A DNA stretch of 64,000 nt from Gemmatimonadota bacterium (GTDB taxonomy: Bacteria > Gemmatimonadota > Gemmatimonadetes > Gemmatimonadales > Gemmatimonadaceae): the NCBI GenBank assembly GCA_020161135.1, contig JAIUOB010000004.1, positions 186,001-250,000 of the forward strand, in the 5' to 3' direction. A model generated the notes under the pieces. The model was not told where the DNA came from. It was given only the letters and a program-made list of their open reading frames with translations, and ran no database searches. Positions 1-8,583 of the stretch are shown piece by piece (within the stretch, counting starts at the first letter, position 1; every line of letters begins with the position of its first letter). The translations under genes and the position numbers were made by a program.

Positions 1-1389
1 TGCGCCGCGCTGGCGCTCATCGTCTTCTCGGCGTGTCGTGCCCGCGGCGCGCGTCCCGCCACCGCCGCGCCGGACGACGCCTCGTGCGCGGCTCCCGCGG
101 CCGCCGTGTCCCGTGCGGCGGAGCCTGCCGGAGACGGCGCGGCCGTCTTCGACAGCGCCTGGACCATCGTGCGCCGCTCGCACTGGGACACGACCTTCAA
201 CGGGGTCGACTGGACCGCCGTGCGAACCCAGTTGCGCCCGCGCGCGGCGGCGGCACGCACCCGTGGGGAACTGCGCGGCGTCTTGTCGGAAATGGTCTCC
301 CGGCTCGGGCAGTCGCACTTCTCGATCATTCCGCAGGAGGTGGCGAACGCGAGTGCCGCGCCCGCGACGTCGGCGGCAGCCGCGCCCGCTGGACCCGCCG
401 GAACGCCGGGCTTCGAGCTGCGCCTGCTGGATGGGCACTTGGTGGTCGCGTCGGTGGACAGCGCGGGACCGGCGTGGGCCGAGGGGGTGCGCACGGGCTG
501 GCTGCTGGAGGCCGTGGATGGCTGCGCGCTGGCGCCCCGGCTGGCCCGGTTGCCGAAGCACAAGGACCCCCGGCTCACGTCGCTCGATGCCTACCGGCTG
601 GGCATGGTCGCCATCTCGGGCGTGTCCGGCTCCGGGCGTCGCTACGCGTTTCGCGACGGGAGTGGTCAGTCGATCACGACGGCCCTCACGCTCGTGCCCA
701 CCCCAGGGACCATCACGAAGTTCGGCAACCTGCCGCCGGTGAGTGCGCACCTCACCTGGTCGCGACTGCGGCGGGACGGGCGCACGATCGGGGTGATCCG
801 CTTCAACCTGTGGATGCCGGTGCTGGCGAGCGCGTTCGACGCGGCGATCGACTCGCTGCGGGGCGCCGACGCGATCCTGATCGACCTGCGCGGCAACTTT
901 GGCGGGGTCGGGGGGATGGCGCTGGGGATCGGCGGGCACTTCCTGGACAGCGCCAAGTCGCTGGGCACGATGGTGCAGCGCGGTTCGGAAATGCGGTTCC
1001 TGGCCAACCCGCGCCGGTCGACGGCGGCGGGACGCGCGGTGCAGCCGTTCGCCGGGCCCCTGGCGTTGGTGGTGGATGAGCTGTCGGTGAGCACCAGCGA
1101 AATTTTCGCCGGGGGCATGCAGGCGGTCGGGCGGGCACGCGTGTTCGGCAACACGACGGCCGGCCAGGCGCTGCCCTCGATTCCCGAGCCCCTGCCAAAT
1201 GGCGACATCCTGTACCACGCCATCGCCGACTTCCTGGGGCCGTCCGGGAAGCCCATCGAGGGGCCCGGCGTGCGCCCCGACCAGCTCGTGCCGCTGACCC
1301 GTCGTGCGCTGCTGGCCGGCCGCGACCCGGCCGCTGACGCCGCGCTGACGTGGCTGCTGACCGTGGCACCGCGCCGCGTCACCCCCTGA
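1..1389 (+). CDS. S41 family peptidase, lipoprotein (5' end outside window)
   Basis: The frame is open from base 1, and its first dozen codons read as the end of a lipoprotein signal peptide with lipobox FSAC (Cys codon 34-36), so the true start lies a few codons upstream. A GTG at 106 is an inferior start because it would remove the signal. After a low-complexity linker comes the helical S41 N-domain (VFDSAW ... VDWTAVRTQLRPR), then a PDZ-like stretch (about 415-530), then the S41 core with a Gly-rich loop (LRGNFGG) and the S-x-x-E nucleophile motif STSE (Ser codon 1090-1092). The residue 25 downstream, Lys in CtpA/Prc proteases, is Gln here, so it belongs to the tricorn/IRBP-like branch rather than the Ser-Lys type. 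It is probably an envelope peptidase; the substrate is unknown. Confidence 0.88.
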   Translation, partial: CAALALIVFSACRARGARPATAAPDDASCAAPAAAVSRAAEPAGDGAAVFDSAWTIVRRSHWDTTFNGVDWTAVRTQLRPRAAAARTRGELRGVLSEMVSRLGQSHFSIIPQEVANASAAPATSAAAAPAGPAGTPGFELRLLDGHLVVASVDSAGPAWAEGVRTGWLLEAVDGCALAPRLARLPKHKDPRLTSLDAYRLGMVAISGVSGSGRRYAFRDGSGQSITTALTLVPTPGTITKFGNLPPVSAHLTWSRLRRDGRTIGVIRFNLWMPVLASAFDAAIDSLRGADAILIDLRGNFGGVGGMALGIGGHFLDSAKSLGTMVQRGSEMRFLANPRRSTAAGRAVQPFAGPLALVVDELSVSTSEIFAGGMQAVGRARVFGNTTAGQALPSIPEPLPNGDILYHAIADFLGPSGKPIEGPGVRPDQLVPLTRRALLAGRDPAADAALTWLLTVAPRRVTP

Positions 1390-1460
1390 GGGGGCCGGTC
1401 GTCCTTTCCGAGCCGCCCCCGTCGCGGTCCCGAACTCTGACTTCCCTCTGGAGTCCAGCC

Positions 1461-2279
1461 ATGTCGCTGACTGCCCCTGCCCGTGCGCGTGTGGCGCGCG
1501 GGTCGCTCTCTGCTCGCGCCCTCCGTCGTGCCGCGGCAGGCACCCTGGCGCTCGTCGCGGCCGTGGCGTGGCCCGCGCACCGTGCGGCCGCGCAGGCGCT
1601 GCCATCCGCGGACAGCGTGCTCGCCCGACACGTGGCGGCCGTGGGGGGCAAGGAGGCGCTCATGCGACTCACGTCCGTCAAGCAACTGGGCCGCATGGAG
1701 ATGCCCGGTGTCGGGCTCTCGGCGGACGCCGAGGTGCTGCTCGCGGCGCCCGCCAAGATGGTGACCCGGATGACCATTCCGGGCATCGGGGAAGTCATGA
1801 ACGGCACGGATGGCGAGGTGGCGTGGTCGGTGAATCCCATGCAGGGGCCGCGGCTCCTGGCCGACAAGGAGCTCGCGCAGACCAAGGAGCAGTCGGACTT
1901 CTACGCGGCGCTCACCATGTCGCCGTCGGTCTACTCGTCCATCCAGACGGTGGGGGTGGTCGACTTCGCGGGTGAGAAGGCGTACAAGGTGCGGCTCGTG
2001 AGCAAGGCCACCGACGTGGAGATGTTTCGCTACTTCTCGGTCGCCAGCGGACTCATGGTGGGCTACGACCTGACCACCGTGACCGAGATGGGCACCGTGT
2101 CCGCCAGCACGGTGGTCGGCGATTACAAGGACTTCGGCGGCGTGCGCTTCGCGACGCGCAACGAAACGACGATGGGACCGCAGAAGATCCTGCTGACGCT
2201 GCGCGAGGTGGTGCTGAACGGCGCGCCGGCCGATGCGTTCGCCGTGCCGGAGGCGGTGCGTCCCCTCATTCGGAAATAG
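1461..2279 (+). CDS. secreted LolA-like / outer-membrane lipoprotein-sorting-type protein
   Basis: A 272-residue protein starting at ATG 1461, preceded by GGAG at 1450-1453. The N-terminus is a long Sec signal peptide ending near AHRAAAQA. The mature part begins with the helix SADSVLARHVAAVGGKEAL, followed by alternating beta strands describing a change in a measured quantity (MPGVGLSADAEVLLAAPAKM; FRYFSVASGLMVGYD; YKDFGGVRFATRN). This is the layout of proteins with the half-barrel LolA/LolB fold that are common as singletons in Gemmatimonadota and Acidobacteria. No catalytic residues are visible; a lipid- or cofactor-binding periplasmic role is an inference. It ends 53 bases before the T2SS operon and could be read through into it. 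Confidence 0.75.
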   Translation: MSLTAPARARVARGSLSARALRRAAAGTLALVAAVAWPAHRAAAQALPSADSVLARHVAAVGGKEALMRLTSVKQLGRMEMPGVGLSADAEVLLAAPAKMVTRMTIPGIGEVMNGTDGEVAWSVNPMQGPRLLADKELAQTKEQSDFYAALTMSPSVYSSIQTVGVVDFAGEKAYKVRLVSKATDVEMFRYFSVASGLMVGYDLTTVTEMGTVSASTVVGDYKDFGGVRFATRNETTMGPQKILLTLREVVLNGAPADAFAVPEAVRPLIRK

Positions 2280-2332
2280 GCCACACCCTCCGTTTGTTGA
2301 CTTCGCGCGTCGGCTCCCGAGATTGTGCGGTT

Positions 2333-2755
2333 GTGCCACACTCTCGCCCGGCGCTGCGGCGCGGACTGACGCTGCTCGAACTGGTGGTCGCGCTCGCAGT
2401 TCTCGCGACGGCCGCGCTGCTCGTGCCTGCGGTGCGCCCTCCCGACTCGACCGGTCGCACCCTCGAGGGCAGCATGGCGGGCGTGCCGGCCGTGTTGGCC
2501 CTGCGGGCGCAGCGGCTCGCCGTGCGCGAAGGGCGCCCTCTCGTGCTGCGCATCACGCCCAGTGGCGCGTGGACTCTCGAAGGCAGCGCGGGTGACACCC
2601 TCGCACTCGGCGTGCTGGACGCGCCGCACACGGACAGCGGCGCACCACCCGCGCGGGTGGTGCAGGTGGACGCGCTGGGTGGCCTGCGCGCCGTCGATGC
2701 GTCTCCGGACGCGGTCGCGCGTCGCGATGCACTGCGCCGGACGCCCGCGCCATGA
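2333..2755 (+). CDS. gspH: type II secretion pseudopilin, GspH-like
   Basis: First gene of the T2SS operon. It has a canonical class III signal: RRG followed by LTLLELVVALAVLATAA, with Glu at mature position 5, a prepilin-peptidase cleavage and methylation site. The rest is a short domain of about 110 residues without the GspG calcium motif, so GspH is the better guess. The start is uncertain: GTG 2333 gives an 11-residue leader of normal length, whereas TTG codons at 2294 and 2297 would give about 23. None has a good ribosome site. The last four bases (ATGA) are shared with the next gene. Confidence 0.75.
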   Translation: MPHSRPALRRGLTLLELVVALAVLATAALLVPAVRPPDSTGRTLEGSMAGVPAVLALRAQRLAVREGRPLVLRITPSGAWTLEGSAGDTLALGVLDAPHTDSGAPPARVVQVDALGGLRAVDASPDAVARRDALRRTPAP

Positions 2756-3108
2756 CATTGCTCGAGGGGATCATCGCCACGGTGCTCCTGGCGCTGGTGG
2801 CTGTTGCCTGCCTCGACGGCACGCGCGGCGCGGCGCAGCTCCAGCATCGCAGTCAGGCCCGACTCGACGCGCTGGTGACCGCGGAGGCGGCCCTCGACGC
2901 CGAGGCGCTCGACGAGTCCGGGATGGTGCGGTCGGACGCCGTGCGCATGACGCGTGCGCCGTACCGCACCGCGCCGCGCGTCGGCCCGACGCGCGCAGGC
3001 CTGGTGCGAGTCGATGTCGAGGCGCGCACGGCCGATGGGAGTGTGGTGCGGTTGTCCCGGCTGGTACCGGCCGCAGGGTTCACGACGGCGCGCGGAGCGC
3101 CGCGATGA
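2752..3108 (+). CDS. gspI: type II secretion pseudopilin, GspI-like, lacking a leader peptide
   Basis: A 118-residue minor pseudopilin. The N-terminus reads MTLLEGIIATVLLALVAVA, which is the mature pilin start: Met sits at position +1 and Glu at +5. There is no basic leader and no Gly at -1. In this frame the nearest upstream stop is at 2593-2595, and none of the codons between it and 2752 is ATG, GTG or TTG, so a leader cannot be added by choosing another start. It overlaps gspH by ATGA and gspJ by four bases, so translation is coupled. Size and gene order (H-I-J-K) support GspI. See the separate finding on processing. Confidence 0.72.
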   Translation: MTLLEGIIATVLLALVAVACLDGTRGAAQLQHRSQARLDALVTAEAALDAEALDESGMVRSDAVRMTRAPYRTAPRVGPTRAGLVRVDVEARTADGSVVRLSRLVPAAGFTTARGAPR

Positions 3109-3713
3109 GCACGCGCCCCGCGCGCGGCTTCACGCTGCTCGAGCTGTTGGTCGGGCTCACGCTCACCGCGCTGGCCGCGGCCATGGCCGGGGGCGCCCTG
3201 TCGGCGGCGCGGAGTACGGCCGACGTGGTCGAGCGGCATCGGGCGGGCGCTGAGGCGGAGTTGCGTTGGCGCGTGATGACGGCGGACCTGCTGCGTCACG
3301 CGCCCCCGGCCGCTGCGCACGACGACGCACGCCTCGCCGTGTTCGGCGCGACGGATGCACCGGCACTGGAGTTCCTGTCGCGCGGCCTCGCGCCGTCGAT
3401 GGGCACCGGGCGCACCTGGCGCGTGCGCGTCTGGCAGCACGACGATACGCTGCACTTGCGCGCGACTCCGGCCGCTGCAGCGCCCGACGCCGACGCGACG
3501 GCAGATGCGGTGCTCGACGCATACGTCACCCCCGCGCGTGCGCTTCGCATCGACGTGCTCGAGCCCGTCCGCGTGGGCGAGGTGGCCCGGTGGCGCACCG
3601 ACTGGCCGCTGCGGCAGGCGCGACCGCGAGCCGTGCGGCTCCAGTGGGAGGGTGCGCGCGGCGCCACGACGCTGCTCGTGCCGCTCGACCCGCTGGGCGG
3701 CGAGGGCTCATGA
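3105..3713 (+). CDS. gspJ: type II secretion pseudopilin, GspJ-like
   Basis: A 202-residue protein with a short leader MSTRPARG followed by FTLLELLVGLTLTALAAAMA: a textbook prepilin-peptidase site with Phe+1 and Glu+5. The C-terminal part is a larger beta-rich head, the size expected for GspJ, which forms the GspI-J-K tip complex of the pseudopilus. It starts inside the end of gspI (ATGA overlap at 3105-3108) and its own stop overlaps the start of gspK. An alternative reading of the same frame from 2562 would span gspH and gspI and is not credible. Confidence 0.8.
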   Translation: MSTRPARGFTLLELLVGLTLTALAAAMAGGALSAARSTADVVERHRAGAEAELRWRVMTADLLRHAPPAAAHDDARLAVFGATDAPALEFLSRGLAPSMGTGRTWRVRVWQHDDTLHLRATPAAAAPDADATADAVLDAYVTPARALRIDVLEPVRVGEVARWRTDWPLRQARPRAVRLQWEGARGATTLLVPLDPLGGEGS

Positions 3714-4537
3714 CCACGCGAGCACGAGGCGACATCGCACGCCGTCAGCCACGCGCACGGCGCGGCAGTGCGCTCGTGGCCGCGCTGGCGACGATTGCCG
3801 TGCTGGCCAGTGTCACGGCCATCACGAGTCGTCGTGCCCGCGAGCGCGCGGACGTCACGCGCAACGCCGAGGCGCTGGTGGTGGCACGCGCGATGGCCGA
3901 GAGCGGTGTGCTCGCCGCGCGCGCCGCGATCGAGGGGGCGTTGGCGAACGCCGGAGCCGATGCCGGAAACGATGCCGGAAACGACAGGGGCGCGCGTCGT
4001 CGTGTGCTGGATGCGGTGTTTGCGCCCGACGGCGGCGGCCCGTTCGTTGACGACACGCTGGGCGTCGGGCGCTTTGCCGTGGCCGCCGACAACGTGCAGG
4101 CGCGTCTCGACCTCAATCGCACGGACGACGAGGCGCTTGCCAGGCTGTTCTCGCGCGTGATGGCCGCCGACGATGCGCAGCGCATCGCCGCGCGCCTCGC
4201 GGGACATGTGCGCGGCACGGCGGCGGGGGACGGGCGACAGCGCCCGTTCGCGTCGCTCGACGAGGTCGAGGCGCTGCTGGGGCCGGCCGATGCGGCGCGT
4301 CTGCAGGCGGCGGCTGCGTGGATCACAGTGGATGGCGACGGGCAGGTCGATCGCGTGGGCGCTCCCGCGGCCGTCCGCGAGGTGGCCACAGGAGGGCTCA
4401 TCGACCTGCCCACTCGACTGCTGCTGGTGTCGCGCGGGGCGCGCATTGGGCACCCGCTCATTCGAGAGATCCAGGCGGTCTACGCCATCGAGGGCGACGA
4501 GCTGCGCCTGGTCGCGTGGCGGGAGCGGACGCGATGA
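3710..4537 (+). CDS. gspK: type II secretion minor pseudopilin GspK
   Basis: A 275-residue protein. After a basic N-terminus comes RRGSALVAALATIAVLASVTA, a pseudopilin-type segment in which position +5 is Ala rather than Glu (RRG then SALVA), as is usual for GspK. The following RNAEALVVARAMAESGVLAAR and the large helical head, including the LDLNRTDDEALARLF and PFASLDEVEALLG stretches (a helix-hairpin-helix-like GspK insert), match the family. GspK caps the pseudopilus tip. The start ATG 3710 overlaps the gspJ stop by four bases, and the stop overlaps gspL by four. A short direct repeat (GCCGGAAACGAT, about 3961-3980) gives an Asn-Asp rich loop. Confidence 0.83.
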   Translation: MTTRARGDIARRQPRARRGSALVAALATIAVLASVTAITSRRARERADVTRNAEALVVARAMAESGVLAARAAIEGALANAGADAGNDAGNDRGARRRVLDAVFAPDGGGPFVDDTLGVGRFAVAADNVQARLDLNRTDDEALARLFSRVMAADDAQRIAARLAGHVRGTAAGDGRQRPFASLDEVEALLGPADAARLQAAAAWITVDGDGQVDRVGAPAAVREVATGGLIDLPTRLLLVSRGARIGHPLIREIQAVYAIEGDELRLVAWRERTR

Positions 4538-5742
4538 GCGCACGTGTCGTGGTGCTGCTGGACGGCACGCAGTTGGCGATCGCGCAGGGCGGCGCGGCGC
4601 CCGTGCTGCGCACATGGGACGTGGCCGACGCGGACGGCGCCGCCGCGTCCGTGCTCGGCGTCATCCGTGAGCGGGGCGGCGCGCACGGCCGCGCGCGCGT
4701 GTTGCTGGTGCTGGGCGGCGCATGGTTGCAGGTCGCGCGCGCGACGCTCCCGCCGGTGCCACCGGAGGCTCGGCGCCGCATGCTGCGGCTCGAGAGCGAT
4801 CGCGTGTTCGCGACCGACACGCCGCAGGCCACGACGCTGATGGACCCGTGGGCGTTCGGGGCCGACGCGGCGCTGGCGACGCGACTCGCACGGGCGTTCG
4901 GCGCGCATTTCGACGTGGACGCGGTGCTGGCCCTGCCCTGCTCGGTGGCCTGGGCATCGCGCCGTGCGCCAGCGCTGAACGGCACGTGGTGGCACGCCGG
5001 CGTGGGTGACGTGCCCGACGCGCCTCGCGAGGCCGCCTGGGGACAGATGTTGCTGCAGGTGCGCGACGGCACCGTGCGTGACGCCCGCGTGGGGCTGCTC
5101 GACGCGGCCGACCGCGCCGCCGCCACGCCGCTCCCGGTGACTGTGCTGCTGGCGGCACTGGCCGTGGGCCCCACCCCTCCGTTCGACCTGCAGCTCGCGG
5201 ACGCCGCGCGCGAAGCGGCCTGGCGTGCGTCGCGACAGCGCGCATGGTGGCGCACCGGTGCACTGACCGCGGCCGCATTGCTGCTGCTGGGCTGGGGCGT
5301 CGACCGCTGGCGTGCGCGCGTCGAACGCACGCTCGAGGCGCACGTCGCACGGGTGACGCGTGAGTCGGAAGGTGCGCGCGCGGCGCAACAGCGCCTGCTG
5401 ACCGCGCGCGCCGAGCAGGCGCAGTTGGCGGCCGGCAACGCCTCGCCGCTGGGCACGCTCGCACAGCTCGCTGGCGCGTTGCCGCCCGACGCGTGGGTGC
5501 AGCGCCTGACCTGGGAAGCCGACCGCTGGCGCATCGAGGGCAGCGCCCGCGACGTGGCGGCGCTCGTGCCGGCGCTCACCTCGCGCGGCTTCCGCGATGT
5601 GCAGTCGCTCGCGCCGAGCCTGCGGTTCGTGGACGCGGGGCAGCCCCGCGGTTCGTTCGCGCTGGGCTTCACCGTGCAGCCGGACAGCGCAGCGCGCCCG
5701 GTGTCGCAGCCGGCCGCGCCCCGGAGCGACGATGGCCGCTGA
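4534..5742 (+). CDS. gspL: type II secretion inner-membrane protein GspL (PilM/PilN-like fusion)
   Basis: A 402-residue protein. The N-terminal 230 or so residues form a cytoplasmic actin-like domain (MSARVVVLLDGTQLAIA, then RVLLVLGGAWLQVARATLPP) that in GspL contacts the ATPase GspE. One membrane span follows (TGALTAAALLLLGWGV, about residues 248-263). Then come a coiled coil (RTLEAHVARVTRESEGARAA) and a periplasmic ferredoxin-like PilN domain (PPDAWVQRLTWEADRWRIEG). The PilM+PilN arrangement in one chain is characteristic of GspL. It overlaps gspK by four bases, and the next gene starts 11 bases before its stop. Sequence conservation is low, as usual for GspL. Confidence 0.78.
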   Translation: MSARVVVLLDGTQLAIAQGGAAPVLRTWDVADADGAAASVLGVIRERGGAHGRARVLLVLGGAWLQVARATLPPVPPEARRRMLRLESDRVFATDTPQATTLMDPWAFGADAALATRLARAFGAHFDVDAVLALPCSVAWASRRAPALNGTWWHAGVGDVPDAPREAAWGQMLLQVRDGTVRDARVGLLDAADRAAATPLPVTVLLAALAVGPTPPFDLQLADAAREAAWRASRQRAWWRTGALTAAALLLLGWGVDRWRARVERTLEAHVARVTRESEGARAAQQRLLTARAEQAQLAAGNASPLGTLAQLAGALPPDAWVQRLTWEADRWRIEGSARDVAALVPALTSRGFRDVQSLAPSLRFVDAGQPRGSFALGFTVQPDSAARPVSQPAAPRSDDGR

Positions 5743-6739
5743 CACGCGCGAACGTCGAGTGGTGGTGTGGGGCGCCGGCATCGTCGTCGTGGCGCTGCTG
5801 CTGGCACGCGGCGTGGTCCCGTTTGTCTCAGAGACCCGCGCGCGCGAGATGCGCATCGCCACCTTGCGTGACCAGGCGGCGCGCCTCGACACGCTGCAGG
5901 CGCGCGCGACGTCGCTCGCCGCTGGCGCCGACTCCGCCGAGCGTGCGCTGGCGGGTGCCCCGCGGCGCGTGTTGCGTGCCGGGTCGCCAGCGCTGGCCGC
6001 CAATGCGCTGCAGCGTTTCGTGGAGGACGCCGCCACCGCGGCGGGCCTCGTGGTCTCGCGCATCGAGGGCACGGCCGGCGACGCCGCGTACGCCACCGTC
6101 TCGGTCAACGCCGTCGGCGACGTGCACGGCCTCGCGGCGCTGCTGCAGACGCTGGCCGACGGCCCGCGCGTGGCCTCGGTCTTGCGCCTGGGCGTGACGC
6201 AGACGACCGCGCTGCGCGGCGCCGATGAGGTGCTGCAGTTGGCGCTCGAGATTCGCGCGCCCGTCATCACGCCCGGAGGCGCGACGGAAGGTGCGCGCGA
6301 CGCCTCGCTCGCCGCGCTGGCCACCGCGGCGGCTGCCGCGCCGCGTGCGGCCTCGGCCGATGTCGAGGCGGCCGTGCGCACGCTGGTCACGGGGCACCCG
6401 TTCAGCCCAACACGCCGCGCCCCACGCACACGCTTCGTGGCCCCTGGGAACGAGCCCGTCGCGCCGGGCCTCGCACCGGCCGAGCTGTCCGGCCCGCCCG
6501 AGGTGGCCGTCGCGACGGGCCCGCAGTTGCTTGGCGTGCTGCTGGTGGATGGCCGTCCCCGCGCGCTGCTTCAAGTCGACGGCGACAGCACGGCCCGTCT
6601 CGTCGAGGAAGGCGCGCGGGTGGGTCCCTGGCAGGTGGGCCCGATCACACGCACCTCCGTCACGCTTCGCTCTGCCGCCGGACGTCGCGTGGTGCGACTG
6701 TCCCGCCCGTCGACCGACTCCAGCCCATCCCGACCGTGA
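5732..6739 (+). CDS. gspM: type II secretion GspM-like protein with C-terminal GspC HR-type domain
   Basis: A 335-residue protein. One membrane span lies at the N-terminus (VVVWGAGIVVVALLLARGVV, residues 9-28), then a coiled coil (about 35-75), then a PilO/GspM ferredoxin-like domain (RVLRAGSPALAANALQRFVED to LALEIRAP). Past a Pro/Ala linker (TGHPFSPTRRAPRTRF) a second small beta domain begins (about 265-330): PQLLGVLLVDGRPRALLQVDG ... VGPWQVGPITRTSVTL. This has the pattern of the GspC homology region that binds the N0 domain of the secretin. No separate gspC is in the operon, so this chain probably does both jobs. It overlaps gspL by 11 bases, and its TGA overlaps the GTG start of gspD. Confidence 0.72.
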   Translation: MAADTRERRVVVWGAGIVVVALLLARGVVPFVSETRAREMRIATLRDQAARLDTLQARATSLAAGADSAERALAGAPRRVLRAGSPALAANALQRFVEDAATAAGLVVSRIEGTAGDAAYATVSVNAVGDVHGLAALLQTLADGPRVASVLRLGVTQTTALRGADEVLQLALEIRAPVITPGGATEGARDASLAALATAAAAAPRAASADVEAAVRTLVTGHPFSPTRRAPRTRFVAPGNEPVAPGLAPAELSGPPEVAVATGPQLLGVLLVDGRPRALLQVDGDSTARLVEEGARVGPWQVGPITRTSVTLRSAAGRRVVRLSRPSTDSSPSRP

Positions 6740-8583
6740 CCGATCGCTCAGCTCCCGCTTCCCCGGTACGCCCGCTGCTGCGGCGCGTGACGGTGGGAGG
6801 CCTCTTGCTGCTCGGGGGCGCGGCGCGCATGCACGCGCAAACGACACCGCCCCGACGTCCTGCCGCACCACCGGGCGCCCAGGCGGCGTCGCAGCCACCA
6901 CGCGACAGCGCCGGCTCCGTCGACTTCGCCAATGCACGCTTGGCCGACGCGATCCGCGCGCTGGCCAGTGCGCTGGGGCGCACGGTGCTGCTGTCCGACG
7001 TGCCCGACGTGCGCGTGACCTTCTCCACGCCGGCCGCCGTCGATCGCGTCGGACTCGAGCGGGTGCTCGAGGCGCTGCTCGAGACGCACGGCCTGATGCT
7101 CGTGCCGGACGGTGTCGTCGCGCAGGTGCTGCCCAACGACAAGGCGCCGGCCGCGGGGGCGCTGCGCAGTGGGTTCACGTTCCCCGACCCGCCGCCGCTC
7201 GGACTCGTGTCGCAGCTCGTGCCACTGCAGTCGATTCGTGCCGACGAGGGCGCGGACGCGCTGCGCGCCGTGCTGGCGAAGGGCGCACGGGTGGAAGTGG
7301 TGGCGCGCGCGAACGCGCTGCTGCTCACCGATCGCGGCAGCAACGTGGCGCGCTATCTCGAACTGCTGCGCGCGCTCGATCAGGCGCCGGCGGGGGAGGC
7401 GGGGCTCCGCACCTACGTCGTGCACCTCAAGTACGCGGCCGCCGACGACCTCGCCAGCGCGGTGGGGCAGCTCTTCGGCGCGACGGTCGCGGGCGCGACG
7501 GGCGGGAACCTCGCCGACCGCTCGCTCTCGCGTGCGCTCGACAGCTTCCGCGGCCGGGAGCTCGACACGTTCCGCGCGCGCGCCGCCACGACGAGTGGCG
7601 CCGCGTCGACGACGACCCCGACGCTCAGCACACCGCGTGATTCCGCGGCGGGGCTGCTGACCGGGCGCACGACGATCGTGGCGAATGCTCCCACCAACTC
7701 GCTCGTGATCCGCACGGCGCCGCCCAACTTCCCGATGCTGCGGGAAACCATCGAGGCGCTCGACACGCGCCCCGCCCAGGTGCTGTTCGAAGTCACCATC
7801 GCCGAGATCGCGCTGGGCCGGGGCTTCGAGTTCGGGATCGACTGGGCCGCGGTGAATCGTGGCGGCGACGTGAACGCGTCGTTCGGGCGCCCCGAGATGC
7901 CCGACACCACGTCGTCGTCGGCGTTGCTGCGGCTGGTGCGGCTCGACGGCACCGGCGTGCGGGCGCTGCTGCGCACGATCGCCTCGCGCAGCGAGGTGCA
8001 TGTGCTCTCCACCCCCGAACTCATCGCGGCGAACAACCGCGAGGCGTCGATCCTCGTGGGGAGCAAGGTGCCGTTCATCGCATCGACACGCCTCGGCAAC
8101 GACGTGTCGATCGACCGGGCGGTGCAGTACCAGGACGTGGGCACGAAGCTGTCGATCCTGCCGACCATCAACGAAGACGGCTACGTGTCGGTCCAGTTGC
8201 TGCAGGAGGTGAGTTCGCTCACGCCGCAGACGGTGGCGGCGGCGCTCAGCGCACCGGTCATCTCGACGCGTGAGGCGAGCACCCGCGCGGTGCTGCGCGA
8301 CGGACAGACCGTCGTCATCGCCGGCCTCATCGGCGAGTCGCGGCAGGTGCAGGATCAGGGCATCCCGCTGCTCATGGACATCCCCTGGCTCGGTGCGCTC
8401 TTCCGGCGACAGTCGACGACGCGCCAGCGCACCGAGCTCGCCATCTTCGTGACGCCCTACATCGTGCGCTCCGACGCCGATGCCGACGCGATTCGCGAGC
8501 GGATCCGCCGCCGCATGGAAGACCGCTCTCCCGGCGCGCTCGACGGCACGCCGGTCACGCGCCGTCCGCCGCCGGATGCCTGA
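6736..8583 (+). CDS. gspD: type II secretion outer-membrane secretin GspD
   Basis: A 615-residue secretin that starts at GTG 6736, overlapping the previous stop (GTGA). It has a signal peptide (VGGLLLLGGAARMHAQ), an N0/STN-like domain (VDFANARLADAIRALAS), an N1-type KH fold (GLVSQLVPLQSIRADEG to ARYLELLRALD), a further N domain interrupted by a Ser/Thr/Ala-rich insert (about residues 250-310, 7490-7660), and the C-terminal secretin barrel (QVLFEVTIAEIALGRGFEFG; VHVLSTPELIAANNREA; DGQTVVIAGLIGE; IPWLGALFRRQ). It forms the outer-membrane pore of the T2SS. No C-terminal S-domain or pilotin gene is obvious. The related PilQ/T4P secretin is less likely given the gsp order. Confidence 0.92.
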   Translation: MTDRSAPASPVRPLLRRVTVGGLLLLGGAARMHAQTTPPRRPAAPPGAQAASQPPRDSAGSVDFANARLADAIRALASALGRTVLLSDVPDVRVTFSTPAAVDRVGLERVLEALLETHGLMLVPDGVVAQVLPNDKAPAAGALRSGFTFPDPPPLGLVSQLVPLQSIRADEGADALRAVLAKGARVEVVARANALLLTDRGSNVARYLELLRALDQAPAGEAGLRTYVVHLKYAAADDLASAVGQLFGATVAGATGGNLADRSLSRALDSFRGRELDTFRARAATTSGAASTTTPTLSTPRDSAAGLLTGRTTIVANAPTNSLVIRTAPPNFPMLRETIEALDTRPAQVLFEVTIAEIALGRGFEFGIDWAAVNRGGDVNASFGRPEMPDTTSSSALLRLVRLDGTGVRALLRTIASRSEVHVLSTPELIAANNREASILVGSKVPFIASTRLGNDVSIDRAVQYQDVGTKLSILPTINEDGYVSVQLLQEVSSLTPQTVAAALSAPVISTREASTRAVLRDGQTVVIAGLIGESRQVQDQGIPLLMDIPWLGALFRRQSTTRQRTELAIFVTPYIVRSDADADAIRERIRRRMEDRSPGALDGTPVTRRPPPDA

